Source of the DNA: Thermoanaerobaculales bacterium | GTDB taxonomy: Bacteria; Acidobacteriota; Thermoanaerobaculia; Thermoanaerobaculales; Sulfomarinibacteraceae | Direction: 5' to 3' | Assembly: GCA_035358815.1 (NCBI GenBank) | Contig: DAOPQC010000003.1 | Location: forward strand, 310,001 to 374,000 | Length of the DNA: 64,000 nt | In this document: in pieces, positions 42,901 to 50,063 of the stretch | How positions within the stretch are numbered: position 1 is the first letter of the stretch | Layout of the letters: each line of letters begins with the position of its first letter | Made by a program: the position numbers and the translations under genes | Notes under the pieces: model-generated | Databases searched by the model: none | Seen by the model: the letters and a program-made list of their open reading frames with translations, nothing else | What the model was told of the DNA's origin: nothing

Positions 42901-43479
42901 GGGATGGGCGGGTGGGGGCAGCTCCAGCTGATCGGCAATCGTGGCCATCGCGTCGCGCACGACCTCGATGTGCGTGGCCAGCTCGACACCGAGCTCCTCG
43001 GCGCCGCGCACGATGTCCTCGCGGTTGACGCTGCGGGCGAACGCCTTGTCCTTGAGCTTCTTCATCACCGACTTCGCCTGCACCTCGGCGATCGAGCGAT
43101 CCGGCCGGACCAGGGCGCAGGCGGTCAGGAAGCCGGCCAGCTCGTCCACCGCGAACAGCGTCTTCGCCGCCAGCGTCTCCCGCGGCACCCCCATGTAGTC
43201 GGCGTGCGAGGCCACCGCCCGCACCCACTCCTCCGGCCATCCCCGCTCGCGCAGGATCGCGGTCCCGACGTGGAGGTGGGTTTCGACGGTCGGGTTCTGC
43301 TGATAGTCGAAGTCGTGGATCAGGCCGATCGTCGCCCACTCCTCCTCGTTCTCGGCGAAGCGGCGGGCGTAGGCCCGCATCGCGGCCTCGACGGCCAGCG
43401 CGTGCTTGATCAGGCTCGGGTTGTCGGTGAACTCGGTCAGCACGGCCCACGCGTCGGCTCGGCTCGGTCGGTCGGGCAT
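42892..43479 (-). CDS. HD-domain phosphohydrolase-like protein
   Basis: 195 residues. The metal-binding HD signature appears as KHALAVEAAMRAYARRF, then IGLIHDFDYQQNP and THLHVGTAILRERGWPEEWV. Further on come SHADYMGVP and AVDELAGFLTACALVRPDRS. This is the small stand-alone HDIG-type hydrolase family often seen in bacteria; substrate unknown. ATG 43479 has GGAGG upstream; the frame stays open to 44202 through non-coding DNA and that extension is rejected. The C-terminus ends within a heptamer repeat array. Confidence 0.83.
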   Translation of the reverse strand: MPDRPSRADAWAVLTEFTDNPSLIKHALAVEAAMRAYARRFAENEEEWATIGLIHDFDYQQNPTVETHLHVGTAILRERGWPEEWVRAVASHADYMGVPRETLAAKTLFAVDELAGFLTACALVRPDRSIAEVQAKSVMKKLKDKAFARSVNREDIVRGAEELGVELATHIEVVRDAMATIADQLELPPPAHPRG

Positions 43480-43516
43480 GCTTGCCTCCACTCGCCCTGA
43501 GTATATCCGCGGCTTT

Positions 43517-43551
43517 CCCCGTTCCCGTTCCCGTTCCCGTGCCCGTTCCCG
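43517..43551. repeat. C-rich hexamer array in the HD-glnA gap
   Basis: CCGTTC words with one CCGTGC. It lies 5' of the HD gene. A small inverted pair of similar words (CCGTCTCCC and CGGAGACGGG) occurs at about 43820-43850 in the same 523-nt divergent gap. Confidence 0.7.
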
Positions 43552-43711
43552 ACACCCACCCGCCCGCCCTTGTCGCGGCGTAGTCCGACTCGTGACGGCG
43601 TAGCCCGCTAGCCGAAGCCGCAAGGACGAAGCCGGATCCTCCCCCGAGCACGCGCGTTCGCTCGGTCCTCGATAACGCTTCGCGCCGATCTTCTCTCGGC
43701 GCTCCCCGAGG

Positions 43712-43787
43712 GAGCCACCTTTGGCGATTTCGCATCCGAGTGCACCTTCCGGAGGCATGCCGCTCCAGAAATCGCCAAAGCTGGCTC
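43712..43787. repeat. 20-bp inverted repeat with 36-nt loop upstream of glnA
   Basis: Arms 43712-43731 and 43768-43787 match at 19 of 20 positions (core CTTTGGCGATTTC). The loop contains a second small dyad, CCTTCCGGAGG. It is far from the glnA promoter (about 160 nt upstream), so it may be a repeat element, a small RNA hairpin or a regulator site. Confidence 0.6.
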
Positions 43788-43944
43788 GCCCGCAGGACGC
43801 CCTCTCCTCGTACCCGCTCCGTCTCCCGGAGCGCGCACGGAGACGGGCACGCAGGTCGGCGCGCCGTCTGGCACTGCGCGACGAGCTGTCGTCGAGTTCC
43901 TGCACAATGAGATAAGAATCGATGTCAAATTGCGGAGTTTCTCG

Positions 43945-43972
43945 TTGACAACTCTGAAATGCACCATAGAAT
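43945..43972 (+). promoter_or_regulatory. Sigma-70-type promoter of glnA
   Basis: TTGACA (43945-43950), 16-nt spacer, TAGAAT (43967-43972). Transcription would start near 43979, giving a leader of about 24 nt that contains GGAAGGAGGAG before the GTG start at 44003. The surrounding sequence is locally AT-rich. Confidence 0.68.
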
Positions 43973-44002
43973 CTGCACAACGTCACGGAAGGAGGAGTCA
44001 TC

Positions 44003-45334
44003 GTGCCGATCTCTTCAGCCGAGATCCTGACCCGCGCCAGGAAGGAGCACGTCCACTTCCTGCGCCTCCAGTTCACCGACATCGACGGCGTCATCAAGAA
44101 CGTCGAGGTGCCCGCCAGCCAGTTCGAGAAGGCGCTCGACGGCCAGATCATGTTCGACGGCTCCTCGATCGAGGGCTTCACCCGGATCGAGGAGTCGGAC
44201 ATGCTGCTGGTGCCCGACCTCGCGACGTTTCAGGTCTTCCCCTGGGCGAGCGACCACGGTAAGGTCGGCCGGCTGATCTGCGACATCGCGAGCCCGGACG
44301 GCTCGAGCTTCGAGGGCTGCCCGAGGTGCGCCCTCAAGCGGGCGGTGGCCAAGGCCGCAGCCATTGGGTATCGCATGATGGCCGGGCCGGAGGCCGAGTT
44401 CTTCCTGTTCCAGCGCGGCGCGAACGGCGGCCCGCTGGCACAGACCCACGACACCGGCGGCTACTTCGACTTGAGCCCGCGCGACCTCGGCGAGGAGGCG
44501 CGCCGCGACATCGTCCTGGTCCTCGAGTCGATGGGCTTCGAGGTCGAGGCCGCCCACCACGAGGTGGCGCCCGGGCAGCACGAGATCGACTTCAAGTACG
44601 AGGACGCCGTGACCACCGCCGACGCGATCACCACCTTCCGGTTCGTGGTCAAGAAGGTCGCGCTGATGCACGGCCTGCACGCCACCTTCATGCCCAAGCC
44701 GCTGGCCGGCGTCAACGGCTCCGGGATGCACACCCACCAGTCGCTGTTCACGTCGAGGGGCAAGAACGCGTTCCACGATCCCAAGGGACCGTGGGAGCTG
44801 TCGAAGGTGGCTCGCGCCTACATGGGCGGCCTGCTCGAGCACGCCCGCGCGTTCTCGGCGGTCACCAACCCGCTCGTCAACTCCTACAAGCGGCTGGTGC
44901 CGGGCTACGAGGCCCCGATCAACGTCGCGTGGTCGGAGAAGAACCGCTCGCCGATGATCCGGGTCCCGGCGCGGCGGGGCGTCGGCACCCGCTGCGAGGT
45001 CCGCATGCCCGACCCCTCGTGCAACCCCTACCTGGCGCTGACCGTGATGCTGGCCTCCGGCCTCGACGGCATCGAGCGCGGGCTCGACTGCGGCGAGCCG
45101 GTCAACCGGAACATCTTCGAGATGAGCCAGCGCGAGAAGCGCCGGCTGAGAATCGTCCAGCTCCCCGCCAACCTCGACGAAGCGCTCGGTTTCTTCGAGA
45201 AGGACCCGCTGATGCGCCAGGCGCTCGGCGACCACATCTTCGGCCACTTCATCCACAACAAGCGGCAGGAGTGGGCGGAGTACATCAAGGAGATCCACGC
45301 CTGGGAGCTCGAGCGCTACCTCGATCGGTATTGA
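44003..45334 (+). CDS. glnA: Glutamine synthetase type I
   Basis: 443 residues. It makes glutamine from glutamate, ammonia and ATP. Signatures: FDGSSIEGFTRIEESDM, AGPEAEFFLF, HEVAPGQHEIDFKYEDA, the ATP site KPLAGVNGSGMHTHQSLF, and NRSPMIRVPARRGVGTRCEV. Arg61 in GFTRIEES and the lack of the adenylylation loop Tyr (the region reads NIFEMSQREKRRLR) place it in the GSI-alpha type, controlled by feedback inhibition rather than adenylylation. GTG start with GGAGGAG upstream. A heptamer array follows 9 nt after the stop. Confidence 0.96.
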   Translation: MPISSAEILTRARKEHVHFLRLQFTDIDGVIKNVEVPASQFEKALDGQIMFDGSSIEGFTRIEESDMLLVPDLATFQVFPWASDHGKVGRLICDIASPDGSSFEGCPRCALKRAVAKAAAIGYRMMAGPEAEFFLFQRGANGGPLAQTHDTGGYFDLSPRDLGEEARRDIVLVLESMGFEVEAAHHEVAPGQHEIDFKYEDAVTTADAITTFRFVVKKVALMHGLHATFMPKPLAGVNGSGMHTHQSLFTSRGKNAFHDPKGPWELSKVARAYMGGLLEHARAFSAVTNPLVNSYKRLVPGYEAPINVAWSEKNRSPMIRVPARRGVGTRCEVRMPDPSCNPYLALTVMLASGLDGIERGLDCGEPVNRNIFEMSQREKRRLRIVQLPANLDEALGFFEKDPLMRQALGDHIFGHFIHNKRQEWAEYIKEIHAWELERYLDRY

Positions 45335-45343
45335 GGAAGGGAC

Positions 45344-45375
45344 AGGATTTAGGGGATAGGGGGTAGGGGTCAGGG
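45344..45375. repeat. Heptamer array 9 nt after the glnA stop
   Basis: AGG anchors at 45344, 45351, 45358, 45365 and 45372, exact 7-nt spacing. The coding-strand RNA carries GGGG, GGGGG, GGGG and GGG runs with short loops, a G-quadruplex-type pattern. No hairpin-U terminator is seen here. Confidence 0.8.
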
Positions 45376-45379
45376 CCCC

Positions 45380-45402
45380 CGCCCGCTTCCGTTTCCGAGC
45401 CC
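45380..45402. repeat. Short C-rich hexamer block
   Basis: CCCGCTTCCGTTTCCGAG: CCG-anchored words in the opposite orientation to the large array at 45441-45593, forming an inverted pair with it. Confidence 0.55.
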
Positions 45403-45440
45403 GGGGCGGGAGGCCAGGGTTCGTGTGGGCGCGCCGACCA

Positions 45441-45593
45441 CGGAGTCGGAAGCGGGCGCGGAAGCGGGCGCGGAAGCGGGCGCGGAAGCGGGCGCGGAAG
45501 CGGGCACGGGAACGGGCACGGGAACGGGCACGGGAACGGGCACGGGAACGGGCACGGGAACGGGCGCGGAAGCGGGCGCGGAAGCGGGCACGG
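45441..45593. repeat. Largest hexamer array, about 25 words with dodecamer order
   Basis: Every word begins CGG. Parsed from 45447: CGGAAG-CGGGCG repeated four times plus CGGAAG, then CGGGCA-CGGGAA repeated five times, then CGGGCG-CGGAAG twice, then CGGGCA. The centre gives GGG every 6 nt with 3-nt loops, ideal for a DNA or RNA G-quadruplex on the + strand. It lies between glnA and the 45658 gene, both on the + strand, so it is probably transcribed if glnA reads through. Confidence 0.88.
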
Positions 45594-45657
45594 CACCCCC
45601 CCTTCCCCCCCGACCTGTTACGCTGGCGATCGCGGCACGCCGTCGACGGGAGGCCCC

Positions 45658-46194
45658 GTGAACCCCTACCAGGAAATGGACCGCGGGCAGCTCCTCGCCG
45701 CGCTCGAGATGTTCGCCAAGAACTGGCTCGCCCACGACGGCTGCTGGTTCCTCGCCGCCGAGGCGGAGCTCGGCATGGAGGCGGCGATCCGGCTCGACGC
45801 GGCCGCCTGGGGGCGCTTCGCGGCCGCCGAGGCGCGGCGCATCCTCGACGCCTTCGGCGTGCCCCGTGACGGAGGGCTCGAGGCGCTCGAGCGGGCGCTC
45901 GAGCTTCGCATGTACGCGCTGATCAACGAGCAGCACTGCGAGTGGTCGGCGGATCGTTCGACGCTGCGCTTTCGAATGGACGTCTGCCGGGTCCAGGAGA
46001 CCCGGCGCCGCAAGGGCCTCGCCGACTTCCCGTGCGCGAGCGTTGGGGTCGTCGAGTTCGCGACCTTCGCCCGGACCGTCGATCCGAGAATCCGGACCCG
46101 CTGCGTCCACTGCCCGCCCGACGCACCGGAAGGAACGTACTGCGCGTGGGAGTTCAGCCTCGGGGATGACGATGCGGAGGGACGACCCCGATAG
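45658..46194 (+). CDS. Conserved Cys-containing protein, DUF6125-like
   Basis: 178 residues, function unknown. It begins MNPYQEMDRGQLLAALEMFA, followed by NWLAHDGCWFLAAEAELG. Later blocks are MDVCRVQETRRRKGLADFPC, VVEFATFARTVDPRIRTRCV and HCPPDAPEGTYCAWEFSL. Cysteines in VCRVQE, DFPC, RCVHCPP and YCAWE suggest metal or Fe-S binding. I associate this pattern with DUF6125 from memory. GTG start with GGGAGG 5 nt upstream. It overlaps the PHP gene by 29 nt. Confidence 0.7.
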   Translation: MNPYQEMDRGQLLAALEMFAKNWLAHDGCWFLAAEAELGMEAAIRLDAAAWGRFAAAEARRILDAFGVPRDGGLEALERALELRMYALINEQHCEWSADRSTLRFRMDVCRVQETRRRKGLADFPCASVGVVEFATFARTVDPRIRTRCVHCPPDAPEGTYCAWEFSLGDDDAEGRPR

Positions 46195-47251
46195 GTTGGC
46201 GGCGCTGCCAAACCGGGCGCTCGCCGAGGCGCTGTTCGCGCTGTCGGAGCTCGAGGCGCCTGGCGAGCGACGGATCGCGCTGCTGAAGGCCGGCTACGCG
46301 GCGATCGACGCCACCGGGGCGGCGCGCCAGGCGGCGCTGCGCGACGCCCCGCCCTGGCTCAAGCCGCTGGTGTCGCAGCTCGCCGACTGCCGCGGCGAGG
46401 GGGCGCTCCAGGCGGCGGTGCAGCGGCTGGCCAACGCCGGTGGCCGGCCCCGCCGGCGCGGCTCGCGCGACCGCTTCCTGGCCCGCGCCGAGGTCGCCGA
46501 GATCCTCGCCGCCGGGCCTGACGAGCTGTCCCCGCAGCGCCTGCGCGGCGCCTTCCACTGGCACACGCGCGACTCCGACGGCCGAGCGACGCTGGAGACC
46601 ATGGCGCGCGCCTGCGAGCGCCGGGGAGCCACCTGGGCGGTGGTCACCGACCACTCCAAGGGCCTCGACGTCGCGTCGGGCCTCGACCGTGAGGGCGTGC
46701 TGCTCCAGCGCAAGCGCATTGACGCGTGGAACGCCCGCCACGGCGACGACCTCCACCTCCTGCAGGGGCTCGAGGTCGAGATCCTCGAGGACGGCGGCGT
46801 CGACGTGCCGCAGGGTGAGCGCGGCGAGATCGAGTGCGTGGTCGCTGCGGTCCACCGCCAGTTCGATCCCGACCGCGACCAGACCGAGCGCCTGCTGCGC
46901 GCGATCGCGACCCCCGGCGTCCACGTGCTGGCCCACCCCAGGGGCCGCCACTTCCACCAGCGTCCCGGCCTGCGCGCGCGCTGGGAGCTGGTGTTCTCGG
47001 CCTGTGCCGAGTACCACGTGGCGGTCGAGATCAACGGCTTCCCGCGCCGCCAGGACCTCGACTGGGAGCTCGCCCGGCTCGCGGGCGAGGCGGGATGCGA
47101 CTTCCTGCTCGCCTCCGACGCCCACGCGGCGACCCACCTCGAGTTCGACGCCTACGCCTGCGCAATCGCGATCAAGGCCGGAGTGCCGCCCGAGCGGGTG
47201 CTCAACGCCGGCCAGCTCGACGCCTTCACCCCCTGGCTCGCCGACCGCTGA
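46166..47251 (+). CDS. PHP-domain phosphoesterase, PolX-PHP-like
   Basis: 361 residues. The N-terminal third resembles the helix-rich helix-hairpin-helix region of PolX-type proteins (LKAGYAAIDATGAARQAALR, WLKPLVSQLADCRGEGALQA). The PHP domain follows with metal motifs HWHTRDSDGRATLETMARAC, WAVVTDHSKGL, GLEVEILEDG, VHRQFDP, LAHPRGR and the final SDAHAA. No polymerase X domain is present, so it may be a stand-alone nuclease or phosphatase related to PolX. Start 46166 or 46172 (two ATGs). A heptamer array follows 25 nt after the stop. Confidence 0.82.
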   Translation: MTMRRDDPDRLAALPNRALAEALFALSELEAPGERRIALLKAGYAAIDATGAARQAALRDAPPWLKPLVSQLADCRGEGALQAAVQRLANAGGRPRRRGSRDRFLARAEVAEILAAGPDELSPQRLRGAFHWHTRDSDGRATLETMARACERRGATWAVVTDHSKGLDVASGLDREGVLLQRKRIDAWNARHGDDLHLLQGLEVEILEDGGVDVPQGERGEIECVVAAVHRQFDPDRDQTERLLRAIATPGVHVLAHPRGRHFHQRPGLRARWELVFSACAEYHVAVEINGFPRRQDLDWELARLAGEAGCDFLLASDAHAATHLEFDAYACAIAIKAGVPPERVLNAGQLDAFTPWLADR

Positions 47252-47276
47252 ACCGCCCCCTTCCGGCCAGAGGCTA

Positions 47277-47297
47277 GGATCTGGGATCTGGGGGTTA
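47277..47297. repeat. Heptamer array after the PHP gene
   Basis: GGATCTG GGATCTG GGGGTTA, 25 nt after the stop codon, G-rich on the coding strand. Its reverse complement shares CCCAGATCCCAGATC with the array at 42870-42900. Confidence 0.72.
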
Positions 47298-47316
47298 GCG
47301 CCCCCCGCCCACCTTT

Positions 47317-47382
47317 CCGCCCGTTCCCGCTCCCGTTCCCGTCCCCGTTCCCGAGCTTGACCGCGTCCGCTTCCGCGCCCGA
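47317..47382. repeat. C-rich hexamer array
   Basis: CCGTTC, CCGCTC and CCGTCC words at 47317-47354, then CCGCTT/CCGCGC words to 47382. It pairs in inverse orientation with the G-rich array at 47512-47563. Confidence 0.72.
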
Positions 47383-47511
47383 CCAGACAGCGCCGATCCA
47401 GGTGAACCTCGCAGTTTCCTTCTGGGACGCTCCTGTAGGTGCCGCTGGGTGGCGCGTGTCCGACGGCCGCCGTTTCCAGACCCGAAGTGCGCACCATGGG
47501 GGAAACACATT

Positions 47512-47563
47512 CCGGACCCGGAAGCGGAAGCGGGAGCGGAAGCGGGAGCGGAAGCGGGCGGGG
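47512..47563. repeat. G-rich hexamer array 3' of the GFA gene
   Basis: CGGAAG and CGGGAG words alternate. It ends 17 nt before the stop of the minus-strand GFA gene. The convergent gap 47252-47579 holds one heptamer and two hexamer arrays and no gene. Confidence 0.78.
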
Positions 47564-47579
47564 AAGGAGCCTCAGGGCG

Positions 47580-47975
47580 TCAGCTCTGCCCGTCCCTCGA
47601 CAGGTGCGCGAGCTCCTCGGCGTGCGCCTCCCAGTTGCGGCCGTCGAAGTCGGTGACGCGCACCGACTCGATGGTGGCAGGGTCGAGACAGCGGACGTTG
47701 ACGCTGATCCCGTCCGGGTTGGAGCGCGGCACGTAGAACGACTTGATGCCGCACACCCGGCAGAAGCGGTGCTGCGCGACGCCGGTGTTGAAGGTGTAGG
47801 TGGTCAGCTCCTCCTCACCCTTGAGCAGCCGAAAGCGGCTCTTGGGCACGATCAGGTGGAGGTAGGCGGTCATCGAGCAGATCGAGCAGTTGCAGAGCGT
47901 CGTCTCGATCACCGCCGGTGCCTCGACCGAGAAGCGCACCCGGCCGCAGTGGCAGCCGCCGGAGTGGATCACCAT
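47580..47975 (-). CDS. GFA-family zinc protein (CENP-V/formaldehyde-activating type)
   Basis: 131 residues. Zn-binding Cys motifs GGCHCGRVRFSV, CNCSICSM and RFCRVCGIKSFY define the GFA (glutathione-dependent formaldehyde-activating) fold. The end NVRCLDPATIESVRVTDFDG is typical. Function of most small GFA proteins is not known. It is the last gene of PaaI-DUF488-GFA, all on the minus strand with short gaps. A second GFA protein is at 54884-55279. Confidence 0.9.
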   Translation of the reverse strand: MVIHSGGCHCGRVRFSVEAPAVIETTLCNCSICSMTAYLHLIVPKSRFRLLKGEEELTTYTFNTGVAQHRFCRVCGIKSFYVPRSNPDGISVNVRCLDPATIESVRVTDFDGRNWEAHAEELAHLSRDGQS

Positions 47976-48021
47976 CGTCCTCCTCCTCTCCTCCCTGGCC
48001 TCACGCCCGGTGACCGAGCCG

Positions 48022-48408
48022 TCACTCGATCGCCGCTCCCCGCTCGGCGAGCAGCTCGCGCAGGATCGAGCGGTGGCAGCGGGCCTCGTCGGCGCAGTAG
48101 CAGCCGACCGCGAGCTCAGTCCGCCGCGACAGCGCCGCCAGCAGGTCGAGCAGGTGGCGAGCGTCGGGACGCTTCATCTCCGCCCGGTAGGCCCGCGCGA
48201 AGGCTCGCCAGCTGCCCTCGTCCGAGACCGCATGCGCCCGCTTGAGCAGCTCCTCGCTGGGTGCGAGCTCGGGCAGCCAGACGTCGTAGAGGTCGCGCGA
48301 CGCGTACTCGTCCTTGGGCACGCCGCGCGGCGGCCGCCGTACCGTGCCCACGCGCAGGCCCTCGCCCTCACGTCGCGGGCTGCCCAGCCGAACCACACGG
48401 ATCGCCAT
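48022..48408 (-). CDS. DUF488-family protein
   Basis: 128 residues. Family blocks VRLGSPRREGEGLRVGTVRR, YDVWLPELAPSEELL, FARAYRAEMKRPDARHLLDL and the Cys-rich end VGCYCADEARCHRSILRELL are visible. DUF488 proteins are widespread and uncharacterised; the CYC...CHR motif suggests metal or nucleotide chemistry. The ATG lies 1 nt after the stop of the thioesterase gene, so coupling is likely. Confidence 0.86.
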   Translation of the reverse strand: MAIRVVRLGSPRREGEGLRVGTVRRPPRGVPKDEYASRDLYDVWLPELAPSEELLKRAHAVSDEGSWRAFARAYRAEMKRPDARHLLDLLAALSRRTELAVGCYCADEARCHRSILRELLAERGAAIE

Positions 48409-48409
48409 C

Positions 48410-48904
48410 TCAGCCTCCCCCGCGGTTGTCCAGGAGCAGGCAGGTCGAGGTCGCGTGGGCGTAGAGCCGGCCGCCCGCGTCCTCCAGCCGCGCCTCGGTG
48501 ACCGCGGTCTGCCGGCCGCGATGGACGACCCGGCCGGTCGCGCGCAGGACGCCGGTGCCCGCCTGCACCGGCCGCACCAGGTTGACCTTCATCTCGAGCG
48601 TCGTGTAGCCGGCGCCGGCCGGGAGCTGGGTGTGGAGGGCACAGCCCAGCGGTGCGTCGAGGACCGCCGCGTACCAGCCGCCGTGGACCGAGCCGATCGG
48701 GTTGTACGCCCACGGCCCGGCCTCGGCCTCGAACACGGCGAGGCCGTCGCCGACCTCGACCAGGCGGAAGCCGAGGGTCACGCCGACCGGCACGCGGGTC
48801 TCACGCTCGATCAGGCGACGCAGGAACTCGAGACCGGGAAGCTCGCGGACGTCGCGGGCGATCTTGGCCGGATCATCCCAGCTCGTGGTGCGGGTCGCGT
48901 CCAT
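48410..48904 (-). CDS. PaaI-type hotdog thioesterase
   Basis: 164 residues. The hotdog-fold core shows NPIGSVHGGWYAAVLDAPLG with the HGG motif and the Asp of the PaaI subgroup, TTLEMKVNLVRPVQAGTGVL, and GRQTAVTEARLEDAGGRLYA. Such enzymes hydrolyse acyl- or aryl-CoA thioesters. ATG 48904 has GAGGTGA 4 nt upstream; the longer frame to 49162 is non-homologous. It heads the three-gene group with DUF488 and GFA. Confidence 0.88.
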   Translation of the reverse strand: MDATRTTSWDDPAKIARDVRELPGLEFLRRLIERETRVPVGVTLGFRLVEVGDGLAVFEAEAGPWAYNPIGSVHGGWYAAVLDAPLGCALHTQLPAGAGYTTLEMKVNLVRPVQAGTGVLRATGRVVHRGRQTAVTEARLEDAGGRLYAHATSTCLLLDNRGGG

Positions 48905-49255
48905 CGATTCACCTCGCCGCATCCTCGGCCCCCCTTGGTTGAGACCGTTTCTCCACCAACCAGGATACTCGCTTCGGCTGCCGCGCTGCGCACGAGCCTT
49001 GCCGCCGGCACCGGCAGGAGCTGAAGGGCCATCAGAGCACAGTTCCGCATTGGCCTCTTCGCTGGGCGTGGAGGACTGGACTGTGGGCAGTCGGCCGTCT
49101 CGACGCGAAGTCCTTTCGAAGAATGATGCCGTGACGGCTGATCTCACGAGAAGCGATTTCACTTCCGAGGATGCGCACGGCGCATCCAGCTCGGACCGTG
49201 AGGGCAGAGGTCACCCGCACCCACCACACGAGGACCGCGCAAGGGGTCCTATGCC
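48905..49255. other. Intergenic region without recognised features
   Basis: 351 nt between the thioesterase gene and the CoA-binding protein gene, both on the minus strand. No supported gene, array or strong promoter was seen. A 6-bp stem (AGGACC/GGTCCT, about 49230-49250) near the 3' end of the CoA-binding gene could be a weak terminator. Confidence 0.4.
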
Positions 49256-49714
49256 CTAACGCTCCGAGACCGGCAGCTTGCCGAACAGGCCCCATAGCCA
49301 GCGGTGAAAGCGGTGAAAGCCGGCCGGCTCGGCGTACATCAGGATGCACTCGCCGTGCACCTCTTCGATGCCGCTCTCCCGGCAGAGCTCGATCGCCGTG
49401 GCCGACTCGGCGCCCTGCTGCATCCAGATGTGGCGTATGCCCCGTGCGGCTGCCTCGCGGACGAGCTTGTCGGTCTGCTCGGGAGGCACGACCACCACAA
49501 GTCCGCCGACCTCCTCGGGCAGCGCCGACACCGAGGGGACGCAGCGCACTCCGTCGATCTCGGCCGCCTCGGGGTGCACCACCGACATCTGGTAGCCCCG
49601 CTTCGCCAGCTCGCGTAGCACCGTGTTGCCGAACTTCTTGCCGCCCCTCGAGGCGCCGACCAGCCCGAGGTTGCGCTGCGCCAGGAACTGCTCCACCGAA
49701 GCTCGCGTCGTCAC
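49256..49714 (-). CDS. CoA-binding Rossmann protein (YccU type)
   Basis: 152 residues. It has the CoA_binding fold of succinyl-CoA ligase alpha subunits: LGLVGASRGGKKFGNTVLRE, YQMSVVHPEAAEIDGVRCVP, LVVVVPPEQTDKLVREAAAR and HIWMQQGAESATAIELC. Such small proteins bind CoA or nucleotides; role unclear. The GTG at 49714 (VTTRASVEQFL) has GGAGGATGAG directly before it. The open frame upstream to 49906 runs through repeat sequence. Confidence 0.86.
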   Translation of the reverse strand: MTTRASVEQFLAQRNLGLVGASRGGKKFGNTVLRELAKRGYQMSVVHPEAAEIDGVRCVPSVSALPEEVGGLVVVVPPEQTDKLVREAAARGIRHIWMQQGAESATAIELCRESGIEEVHGECILMYAEPAGFHRFHRWLWGLFGKLPVSER

Positions 49715-49857
49715 CTCATCCTCCGCCCGCCACGCTACCACGTTCGGCCAGAGCTGCTCGGGGTCGCTCGACCTTGGGGCCCCCGCCGCTCCAAATTGGG
49801 GAACTGTTTGGCGGGCCTTCAGCGGGTGGTCATCGTGCCCGCCCTCCATCCCGGCTG

Positions 49858-49884
49858 TCTTGTGGGGTAGCCATTCTGGCTGCC
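49858..49884 (-). repeat. Copy of the dispersed GGCAGCC unit
   Basis: On the minus strand GGCAGCCAGAATGGCTACC then CCACAAGA; one mismatch in the first 15 nt to the copy at 38385. It lies in the divergent 349-nt gap (49715-50063) between the CoA-binding gene and the propeller gene. A TATACT -10-like box is at 49980-49985. Nothing else was identified there. Confidence 0.7.
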
Positions 49885-50063
49885 ACCCCAACTGCGTGCC
49901 AGGCAACTGGCTGGGGCGAGTTGAAGTCTCCGCAGCGCCTCCTCCGGCGTCGCTCCGGACGATCGATCGGCGCCGGCCGTATACTCGTCATGGACCCCCG
50001 ACTCACAGTGACGGCGGCTCGCGATCCGTCTCGCGCACCTGTCGTCCTCGTGGAGGCGCCGCC

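Noticed and set aside
42892..44202. Extended HD protein starting near 44202
   Set aside because: The extra N-terminal part crosses the glnA promoter and start and has no homology. GGAGG and a family-like N-terminus support ATG 43479.
45441..45593. CRISPR-like array
   Set aside because: Units are 6 nt, there are no unique spacers of about 30 nt, and no cas genes are nearby.
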